Below are positions 1 through 5,543 of a stretch of 7,246 nucleotides of DNA, in pieces. A program made the translations under genes and the position numbers. Under the pieces are notes generated by a model. That model was not told the origin of the DNA. It saw only the letters and a program-made list of their open reading frames with translations, and searched no databases. Within the stretch, counting starts at the first letter, position 1, and each line of letters opens with the position of its first letter. This DNA comes from Chloroflexota bacterium (GTDB taxonomy: Bacteria; Chloroflexota; Dehalococcoidia; SHYB01; JACPQI01), in the NCBI GenBank assembly GCA_016190545.1, contig JACPQI010000195.1, positions 1 through 7,246 on the forward strand. The letters run 5' to 3'.

Positions 1-17
1 CGCAGGCCACGTAGGGC

Positions 18-824
18 CTAGCGGCCTTTCCATACGGGCTTGCGCTTTTCGGCGAAGGCCCGAGGCCCTTCAACGGCGTCTTCGCTCTCGTAGACTTTGC
101 GATAGATGGCGCGGGCCTGGTCTAACGCCGGCCTCAGCGCCGGCCCCAGCGTCTGGTGGAGCGACTCTTTGGCGGCCTGCACGGAGAGGGGCGCATTGTC
201 GCGCAGCGTTGCCGCCAGCTTGCGGGCTTCGGTCATGAGCTGGTCGGGCGGCACCACGGCGTTGAGCCAGCCCACCTGGTGCAGCCGCGCGGCGGGCACC
301 AAGTCGCCGAGGCACAGGACCTCCAGGGCGATGGGCAGCGGCATCTGCCACACAATGGGCACCGCCCAGGGCGTGCCCCTCCCCACCTTCACCTCCGCCG
401 TCCCAAAGCGGGCCGTGCTCGCCACGATGCGCAGGTCCGCCGTCATTGTGAGTTGGAAACCGCCTGCCGTGGCGATGCCGTTCACCGCCACGATGACGGG
501 TTTGCTCACTTTGGCGCCCCAAGGCGTGCCTTCGGTGGCGTCAAGCACCCCCGGTTTCAGCTTCACGATGTCAAAGTTGGGGTCTTTGGCCACTCGCTCC
601 GCTTGGTCGATGAGGTCCATTCCCACGCAGAAGGCCTTCTCTCCCGCGCCGGTGAGGATAGCCACCCGAGCATCTGGGTCGTCGCGGAAAGAGGCCCAGG
701 CCTCGTTCAGCCGGTCGAAGATCTCCAGGCTGAGGGCGTTGTGCCGCTCAGGCCGGTTCAGCGTGACGGTCACGATGCCGTCGCGCTTATCGTAGCGGAG
801 GATGTCCGGTCCGGTCAGGGGCAT
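18..824 (-). CDS. Enoyl-CoA hydratase/isomerase (crotonase) family protein
   Basis: This is a 268-residue crotonase-fold protein, the usual length for a single-domain enoyl-CoA hydratase/isomerase. Such enzymes act on acyl-CoA thioesters in the cytoplasm. Visible motifs are TLNRPERHNALS (residues 21-32), the first oxyanion-hole segment AFCVGMDL (64-71), and the second, GIATAGGFQLTMTADLRI (116-133). FGTAEVKVG (140-148) follows and holds Glu144, which aligns with the second catalytic Glu of rat mitochondrial hydratase (Glu164). The first catalytic Glu (rat Glu144, in GGCEL) is Gln124 here, so a simple hydratase reaction is doubtful. An isomerase, hydrolase or other crotonase chemistry is possible. 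The ATG at 824 is preceded directly by AGGAG with no spacer, an unusual layout, but no better in-frame start is seen. It is the last gene of the leftward block, 155 nt after the oxidoreductase. The family is certain and the substrate unknown. Confidence 0.9.
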   Translation of the reverse strand: MPLTGPDILRYDKRDGIVTVTLNRPERHNALSLEIFDRLNEAWASFRDDPDARVAILTGAGEKAFCVGMDLIDQAERVAKDPNFDIVKLKPGVLDATEGTPWGAKVSKPVIVAVNGIATAGGFQLTMTADLRIVASTARFGTAEVKVGRGTPWAVPIVWQMPLPIALEVLCLGDLVPAARLHQVGWLNAVVPPDQLMTEARKLAATLRDNAPLSVQAAKESLHQTLGPALRPALDQARAIYRKVYESEDAVEGPRAFAEKRKPVWKGR

Positions 825-838
825 CTCCTAGCTTTCCC

Positions 839-852
839 TTTCGTCTTTCGTC
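839..852. repeat. Tandem 7-bp repeat (TTTCGTC x2)
   Basis: Two exact copies of TTTCGTC lie head to tail 15-28 nt upstream of the crotonase start. On the coding strand the leader reads as a purine-rich run with GACGAAAGACGAAAGGG. It may only reflect a purine-rich leader near the ribosome site. No function is known. Confidence 0.45.
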
Positions 853-943
853 TCAGACAAGGGCTGTGCTGCTTTGCCGACAGGCCACTCAGTAGTCCTC
901 ACGCTCTCCCAGAAGACCAAACTTGTTCGCCTCATCCTCCTTA

Positions 944-972
944 GTCCCCCTTCTCCCGTGGGAAAGGGGGAC
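944..972. repeat. Palindromic hairpin repeat between oxidoreductase and crotonase genes
   Basis: GTCCCCCTT (944-952) pairs perfectly with AAGGGGGAC (964-972). The core between them, CTCCCGTGGGA, can fold further. It lies 8 nt beyond the oxidoreductase stop on the transcribed (minus) strand, so it could stabilise or end that transcript. No T-run follows the stem, so it is not a classic rho-independent terminator. Its arms and core resemble the larger palindrome at 6921-6966, which suggests a dispersed palindromic element present in several copies in this genome. Confidence 0.65.
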
Positions 973-979
973 GCGCCCG

Positions 980-1996
980 TTACTGCAGCGAGTTCACCAA
1001 CCTTTTCCACAGCGCCTCATGCTGCTTTCCCGTGCCCAAGTCAATGATAAGCTGGGTAGCGAGGCCCTCATAGCGCTCTTTGAGCTTGTGCGGCACCTCG
1101 TCGTCCCTGCCCACCACCGCGAAGGCGTCAAGCACCTCGTCCGATATGTCCTTCGCCATGCCTTGCCAGTCACCTTCACGCGATTTCTTATGGAGCACAC
1201 TGTGGAGGTCATCCCAACCGTGCAGTCTCAGAATGGGCGCGTAGGCTGGCGTCGAACCGTAGAATGCGATGCGGTTGCGGACATCCTTCTTGCTCGCCTC
1301 CATCTCCTCCTTCGTCGCGCCTGTGGCGACAAAGGCGTTGACGCATACCTCCAGGGGAGTCAGGGTGCGCCCCGCCTTGGCGGCGCCTTCGCGGACGGCC
1401 GGCAGAATGATCTCTTGGACATAGCGTTTGCTGTTGAGGGGATGCACCAGAATGCCGTCCGCAACCTCGCCCACCAGGTTGCACATCCTGGGGTTCACCG
1501 CCGCCAGCAGCACTGGAATGCGCGGGTGCTGGATGGGGCCAGGATTGAAGCGTGGGGGCATGAGACTGAAGGTGTAGTACTGGCCGCGATAGTTCAGGGG
1601 CGTGTTCTTCTGCCAGCAGTCCCATATGGCCCGCAGCGATTGGGCTATCTCCCGCATTTTGGGTACCGGCGGGTCCCATTTCACACTGAAGCGCCGCTCA
1701 ATGTGAGGCTTCACCTGGGTGCCCAGGCCCAGCATGAACCTCCCGCGGGAGAAAGCCTGCAAGTCCCAGGCTGTGATCGCCGTCACCATGGGGCTGCGCG
1801 GGAAGGCCAGAGCGATGTTTGTGGCGAGCAGGGCCTTCGTTGTCTGGGCGGCGGCCAGGGCTAGCGGGAGAAAGGCATCATGGTTGGCCTCGCTGATCCA
1901 TATAGCACCGATGCCCTGCTCTTCCACCCAGCGCGCCATCCGCTGGACATCGGCTAACCCTTCCGTTCGGAACTGGGCGCCTACTTTCATCGGCAT
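980..1996 (-). CDS. LLM class F420-dependent oxidoreductase (TIGR03617/MSMEG_2256-like)
   Basis: This is a 338-residue luciferase-like monooxygenase (bacterial luciferase TIM-barrel fold). Members of this class use reduced coenzyme F420, or sometimes FMN, to transfer hydride to an organic substrate in the cytoplasm. The N-terminal strand MKVGAQFRTEG (3-13) and AIWISEANHDAFLP (31-44) are typical. LATNIALAFPRSPMV (57-71) is the usual segment near the cofactor site. RFMLGLGTQVKPHIERRF (86-103), followed by a WDPPVPKMRE segment, is characteristic of the TIGR03617 subgroup as I know it. The start is ATG 1996: a perfect GGAGG (2002-2006) lies 5 nt upstream. A longer frame from TTG 2008 would place that ribosome site inside the gene. 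It follows the MFS gene in the same direction and may be cotranscribed with it. F420 rather than FMN use is inferred from the family; the substrate is unknown. Confidence 0.88.
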   Translation of the reverse strand: MPMKVGAQFRTEGLADVQRMARWVEEQGIGAIWISEANHDAFLPLALAAAQTTKALLATNIALAFPRSPMVTAITAWDLQAFSRGRFMLGLGTQVKPHIERRFSVKWDPPVPKMREIAQSLRAIWDCWQKNTPLNYRGQYYTFSLMPPRFNPGPIQHPRIPVLLAAVNPRMCNLVGEVADGILVHPLNSKRYVQEIILPAVREGAAKAGRTLTPLEVCVNAFVATGATKEEMEASKKDVRNRIAFYGSTPAYAPILRLHGWDDLHSVLHKKSREGDWQGMAKDISDEVLDAFAVVGRDDEVPHKLKERYEGLATQLIIDLGTGKQHEALWKRLVNSLQ

Positions 1997-2001
1997 GGGT
2001 A

Positions 2002-2006
2002 CCTCC
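2002..2006 (-). promoter_or_regulatory. Shine-Dalgarno site setting the oxidoreductase start
   Basis: The minus strand reads GGAGG, then TACCC, then ATG (1996). Spacing and match are near ideal. This decides for ATG 1996 over the TTG at 2008 and over the second ATG at 1990, which would have an 11-nt spacer. Confidence 0.8.
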
Positions 2007-2063
2007 AATCAGTTCAGCATACAGTCGTCGATGCCACCTCCACGGAGGGAGCGGGATGGTAGG

Positions 2064-3392
2064 CTAAGGCCTTACAGGTGTCGGCGCTCTCACCCGCCGC
2101 CTGCCGAAGGGCAGAGCTACTACCGCCACCAGGCCCAGCGCGGCAGCGCCTGCGGAGACAAGCACCGCTACGGTATAGTCGCCGGTCAGGTCCTTTGTCA
2201 AGCCGCCCAAGTAGCCGCCCAGGGCCATGCCCAGGGCCGCTCCGGCGATCTGGTAGCCGTAAATCCCGGCTGTAGGCCGGTCCGGATAGACCTGTCGGTT
2301 CAGAATGGGGAAGGCCACCATCTCGCCGCCATAGCCAAGGGCGAAGATCGCGCCGAAGGTGTAGAACATCGCCAGGTTGTCGGCGGGAAGGAGGATGAGC
2401 ACCGCCAGGCCTTGGACAGCCAAGGCCCAGCCCAGCGCCCAGCGTCCGCCGACCACGTCCGCCAGCACCGATACGCTGAACCGGCTGATGAGCGCCACCG
2501 CCGAGAGGACACTGAGAATGCTCGCCGCGGCGGGGCCGGAGATGCCCTGCAGCTCCGCCATATAGGGGACGTGGGCCAGGGGCAACGAATGGCTTACACA
2601 GCCGGCAAAGTGTATGATGATGAGGAGCGAAAGGGTCCAGGTTATGGTGGTGCGTAGGCTTTGTGCGGGCGTGCGCTTCTTAGCGGTAGGCGCGACGTTG
2701 CTTACCGCCCCATCGTCGCCGTAGGGCCGCAGGCCCATGTCCTCAGGGTGCGTTCGTATGAAGAGGGCGGCCACCAGCATCACCGCGCCCGTGACGATAG
2801 CGAGGATGAAGAAGGTCTCTTTCCACCCCATGTTGTCCAGCATGATGCGGATGATGGGGGTGCCGACCACAGGGCCGAGCCCCTGTATCACGTAGACCGT
2901 GCCCGTGGCCGCGCCCATCCACTTCTTGAACCAGTAGGTGACCGTGGTGACGGTGGGCACAACGAAGGCACCCCCGCCGAAACCGGCCAAGACGCCGTAA
3001 TAGAGGTAGAGTTGCCAGAGCTCGGTAGCAATGGCGGTGAGCAGCAGGCCCAACGTCACCAGGCTGCCGCCGATGAGCATGGTGAGGGGTGTACCCCAAC
3101 GGTCAGCGACGGAACCGAAGGTGAGACCGGCAACGGCCATGCTGATGAAGCTGATGGTGTAGGCGAGGGAGATGTCGCCGACGGACCATCCGTGTTCCTC
3201 CACCAGCGGGTCGATGAGGATGCCGAAGGCGAGGCGGATGTCTGCGTTCAGCGCTCCAGCCAGGCCGACCGCAACGACGATGACCCAGGCGTAGTGGAAT
3301 GGCAGGCGTCTCGCAAGCAAAGCAGCGCTATTATAGCGTACTAACGGGCAGTTGGCGACAAGGCTTATGGGCGATAAAATGGTCGATGGCAC
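2064..3392 (-). CDS. Major facilitator superfamily transporter, OFA/monocarboxylate-like
   Basis: This is a 12-helix inner-membrane carrier of 442 residues in its longest frame (GTG 3392). Helix 1 begins at PFHYAWVIVVAVGL (31-44), a typical opening for oxalate/formate antiporter-like and monocarboxylate MFS proteins. The loop 2-3 signature is GSVADRWGTPLTMLIGG (93-109). FGGGAFVVPTVTTVTYWF (138-155) fits helix 4-5. HPEDMGLRPYGDDG (215-228) starts the central cytoplasmic loop between the two six-helix halves. The true start is probably later. GTG 3392 has no ribosome site, residues 1-24 are not family-like, and a perfect TATAAT (3330-3335) overlaps codons 20-21. TTG 3320 (giving 418 residues) is the likelier start; the coordinates given are the outer limit. 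The gene lies upstream of the F420-type oxidoreductase with a 67-nt gap to its ATG, so it may import that enzyme's substrate. The substrate cannot be read from the sequence. Confidence 0.87.
   Translation of the reverse strand: MPSTILSPISLVANCPLVRYNSAALLARRLPFHYAWVIVVAVGLAGALNADIRLAFGILIDPLVEEHGWSVGDISLAYTISFISMAVAGLTFGSVADRWGTPLTMLIGGSLVTLGLLLTAIATELWQLYLYYGVLAGFGGGAFVVPTVTTVTYWFKKWMGAATGTVYVIQGLGPVVGTPIIRIMLDNMGWKETFFILAIVTGAVMLVAALFIRTHPEDMGLRPYGDDGAVSNVAPTAKKRTPAQSLRTTITWTLSLLIIIHFAGCVSHSLPLAHVPYMAELQGISGPAAASILSVLSAVALISRFSVSVLADVVGGRWALGWALAVQGLAVLILLPADNLAMFYTFGAIFALGYGGEMVAFPILNRQVYPDRPTAGIYGYQIAGAALGMALGGYLGGLTKDLTGDYTVAVLVSAGAAALGLVAVVALPFGRRRVRAPTPVRP
3330..3335 (-). promoter_or_regulatory. 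Candidate -10 box (TATAAT) for the MFS gene
   Basis: An exact TATAAT on the minus strand lies 9 nt before the in-frame TTG at 3320. No good -35 is seen at 17 nt; the closest is TTGTCG with a 20-nt spacer. If it is used, transcription would begin within a few bases of the TTG, giving a leaderless or almost leaderless mRNA. It would also exclude the longer MFS start at 3392. Confidence 0.5.
3352..3380 (+). promoter_or_regulatory. Candidate sigma70-like promoter for the TauE-DUF1634 pair
   Basis: TTGGCG (3352-3357) and TAAAAT (3375-3380) are separated by exactly 17 nt and match the consensus at 4/6 and 5/6 positions. The expected start, near 3387, would give a leader of about 66 nt before the TauE ATG. 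The promoter overlaps the 5' end of the longest MFS frame, another reason to shorten that gene. Confidence 0.5.
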
Positions 3393-3452
3393 TATGCGAA
3401 AAGCAGCAACAGCACACTGTAGGGCTTCGTCGTCGATTCGGGTAGGGCCGGA

Positions 3453-4291
3453 ATGAACATCCTGGCTCTTACCCTTGTGCTGGGCGTCAGTTCACTTGGC
3501 GTGGGATTCCTGGGCGCGCTCACCGGGCTTGGCGGCGGCGTCGTTATTGTGCCGCTCCTCGTCCTCGCCTTCGGCGTCGATATCCGATACGCCATCGGCA
3601 CATCGCTGGTTGCCGCCATCGCTACGTCCTCCGGCGCTGCGGCGGCCTACATCAAAGAGGGTTTTACGAACCTCCGCATCGGGATCTTCATGCAGGTTGC
3701 GGCGGTCGCTGGGGCGTTGGTGGGCGCCGTACTGGCTGCAAGAGTCTCTCCCACGTTCCTTGCTTATGCGTTTGCGGCGGTGCTGTTCTACTCCGCGCTC
3801 AACTCTTTTGTGCGCCACCGTGCTGACGCTAAAGTCGAACCCGACCCCGGAGCGCTTGCGACGCGACTTCACATGGACAGCACCTTCCCGACTCCCGATG
3901 GGCCACAGCCCTATTCGGTTCGAGCTGTCCCTCTGGGCATGTTGTTCATGGGAGGCGCTGGTGTCCTCTCCGGCCTGCTTGGCATTGGGGCGGGCGCAGC
4001 CAAGGTGCTCGCCTTCGACCAGGTCATGCGGTTGCCGTTCAAGGTGTCAACCACGACCAGCAACTTCATGATCGGCGTCACGGCGGCAGCCAGCGCTTCC
4101 GTCTTCCTCCACAACGGATACATCGATCCCGGCCTCGCCATGCCGGTGGTGCTTGGCGTGGCTCTTGGCCGTTGCTCGGCGCGAAGTTCCTCGTCCGGGC
4201 CAATATCCCCATGCTTCGCCTCATTTTTGGTGTATCTATCGTGGCCCTAGGCGCCGAGATGGTCTTTGAGGCAGTTACAGGGAGGCTATGA
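3453..4291 (+). CDS. Sulfite exporter TauE/SafE family permease (COG0730), frameshifted near 4170
   Basis: This is a multi-pass inner-membrane permease of the TauE/SafE family, whose characterised members export sulfite, sulfoacetate or other organosulfur anions. Two related halves are visible. ALTGLGGGVVIVPLLVLAFG (22-41), with GTSLVAAIATSS (49-60), forms the first glycine-rich repeat. GVLSGLLGIGAGAAKVLAFD (170-189), with STTTSNFMIGVTAA (199-212), forms the second. The frame given by ATG 3453 breaks after codon 239 (GVALG) and stops at 4250. From 4172 the neighbouring frame gives LLGAKFLVRANIPMLRLIFG and continues to TGA 4289-4291, the expected last helix. One missing base explains this: GGCCGTTG in place of, for example, GGCGCGTTG. 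Restored length is 279 residues. Either the sequence has an error or the gene is a recent pseudogene. The repaired stop lies 1 nt before the DUF1634 start. Confidence 0.88.
4281..4285 (+). promoter_or_regulatory. Shine-Dalgarno site setting the DUF1634 start
   Basis: GGAGG sits 7 nt before ATG 4293 and inside the last codons of the repaired TauE frame. It supports ATG 4293 as the start over the upstream in-frame ATG at 4266, and it fits translational coupling of the two genes. Confidence 0.75.
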
Positions 4292-4292
4292 C

Positions 4293-4682
4293 ATGCAAGA
4301 GCCTCGGCAGCGATGGAGCGATGAACAAACAGGGCAATACATGGGTACGCTGCTGCGCGTAGGGATAACCTTGGCGGCGCTTGTTGTAGCCTTTGGCGGG
4401 TTGGTTTACCTGCTCCGGCACGGCGGCCAACAGCCCGACTATAAAGCGTTCCACAGCGTCCCTCGGGAGTTTAGGACATTCCGAGGCATCTTTGACGAGA
4501 CCTTTTCGTTCAGTGGCCGAGGGCTTATTCAGCTTGGCATCTTGCTCTTGGTCGCCACGCCCGTCGCCCGCGTGGCGTTTTCCCTTTTCGCCTTCCTGCT
4601 CCAGCGCGACTGGCTCTACACCGTCGTGACAGTCATTGTTCTCGGTCTTCTGCTGTTCAGCCTCGTCCACGGCGGCGTGTGA
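4293..4682 (+). CDS. DUF1634 domain membrane protein (COG4272-like), TauE partner
   Basis: This is a 129-residue protein with three predicted transmembrane helices: about 19-41 (TLLRVGITLAALVVAFGGL onward), 77-101 and 107-125. The segment QLGILLLVATPVARVAFS (80-97), followed by a short charged turn QRD (104-106) and a third helix, is the hallmark of DUF1634. The conserved Arg93 follows the ATPVAR motif. Members of this family are very often encoded next to TauE/SafE permeases, and that is the case here: the repaired TauE frame ends 1 nt upstream. The molecular role is unknown; a stabilising or accessory subunit of the exporter is a reasonable guess. A longer frame from ATG 4266 would add nine non-family residues and ignore the ribosome site, so ATG 4293 is chosen. 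The gene converges on folP, with only 6 nt between the two stops. Confidence 0.88.
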   Translation: MQEPRQRWSDEQTGQYMGTLLRVGITLAALVVAFGGLVYLLRHGGQQPDYKAFHSVPREFRTFRGIFDETFSFSGRGLIQLGILLLVATPVARVAFSLFAFLLQRDWLYTVVTVIVLGLLLFSLVHGGV

Positions 4683-4688
4683 CCGCGC

Positions 4689-5543
4689 CTATGTAGGACG
4701 CTGCGCGCGCACTACCGCGTCTGCCATCCTGGCCACGCGCGCCATAGCCTGCACGTCGTGGACGCGCACGATGTCGGCGCCGCCCGCGATAGCCAGGGCC
4801 ACCGTGGCCGCCGTGCCCTCCAGCCGCTGTTCCGGCGGCAGGCCCAGCACCCGCCCAATCATCGACTTGCGAGAGGTGCCCACGAGGAGAGGCCGCCCCA
4901 GCACCCTCAGCTCAGCCAGCCTGCGCAGCAGCTCCAGGTTTTGCTCCGGCGTCTTCCCGAACCCAAAGCCGGGGTCGATAATCACCTGCTCCCTCGGTAC
5001 GCCAGCCTCCACGGCAGTCTCGATGCTGCAGCGCAAGCTATCAATGACGTCGCGCAGCAGGTCCCGGTACTGAGTCCCCTGCTGGTTGTGCATCACCACC
5101 ACGGGCAACCCGCGCTGGGCCGCCAGCGCGGCAAGCGAGGGGTCGCGTTGCAGGCCCCACACGTCGTTCAGCATCGTCGCGCCCGCCTCCACCGCGCGGC
5201 GGGCCACTTCACCCTTGGACGTATCGATGCTGATGGGGACCTTCACCCTTTTCGCCAGCGCCTCGATGACCGGCGCCACGCGCCGTATCTCCACCTCGGC
5301 AGTGAGCGGCGTGTGCCCGGGCCGCGTCGATTCGCCGCCCACGTCCAGAATGTCTGCGCCCTCCTCCACAAAGCGCTCGCCCTGGGCTATCGCGGCCTGC
5401 ACATTGAGGCCCAAACCGTCGCCGGAAAAGGAGTCGGGTGTCACGTTGATGATGCCCATGATGTAGGTGCGCTCGCCCCAGCGGAACACCGTGGGGCCGC
5501 AGCGGGTCACGCCCAGGGCAGATGTCTCCTTATTCACAGCCAT
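4689..5543 (-). CDS. folP: Dihydropteroate synthase
   Basis: This is a 284-residue cytoplasmic TIM-barrel enzyme that condenses 6-hydroxymethyl-7,8-dihydropterin diphosphate with p-aminobenzoate in folate synthesis. All family motifs are present: MGIINVTPDSFSGDG (29-43), DVGGESTRPG (67-76), ISIDTSKGEVA (104-114), LNDVWG (125-130), VVMHNQ (149-154), IIDPGFGFGK (188-197), LVGTSRKSMIG (220-230) and RVHDV (260-264). These include the pterin-site Asp107, Asn126 and Asp190 and the substrate-binding Lys226, Arg260 and His262. It looks fully functional. The ATG (5541-5543) lies inside the last codons of the upstream GTPase-like gene, a 10-nt overlap. A GTG two codons later (5535-5537) would give the common 4-nt GTGA overlap, and a GAGG upstream could serve either start. 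Expression is therefore probably coupled to the upstream gene. No other folate gene is visible in the window. Confidence 0.97.
   Translation of the reverse strand: MAVNKETSALGVTRCGPTVFRWGERTYIMGIINVTPDSFSGDGLGLNVQAAIAQGERFVEEGADILDVGGESTRPGHTPLTAEVEIRRVAPVIEALAKRVKVPISIDTSKGEVARRAVEAGATMLNDVWGLQRDPSLAALAAQRGLPVVVMHNQQGTQYRDLLRDVIDSLRCSIETAVEAGVPREQVIIDPGFGFGKTPEQNLELLRRLAELRVLGRPLLVGTSRKSMIGRVLGLPPEQRLEGTAATVALAIAGGADIVRVHDVQAMARVARMADAVVRAQRPT

Noticed and set aside
2037..2048. CCTCCACGGAGG palindrome between the MFS and oxidoreductase genes
   Set aside because: Only about 4 bp can pair around a realistic loop and no T-run follows, so it is too weak to call a terminator or operator.
923..2657. 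Two plus-strand open frames over 310 codons (923-1864 and 1719-2657)
   Set aside because: They are antisense to the oxidoreductase and MFS genes, rich in Arg, Ala and His with no domain, and overlap each other.
4167..4174. Programmed -1 frameshift in TauE
   Set aside because: A -1 slip would restore the frame, but the bases around GGCCGTTG form no X-XXY-YYZ slippery heptamer and the family is not known for recoding. A deletion or sequence error is simpler.
4266..4292. Upstream ATG (4266) as the DUF1634 start
   Set aside because: It adds nine residues not typical of the family, overlaps the TauE tail and ignores the well-spaced GGAGG before ATG 4293.
4683..4688. Terminator between the convergent DUF1634 and folP genes
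   Set aside because: Only 6 nt separate the stops, and I see no GC stem with a T-run on either strand nearby.
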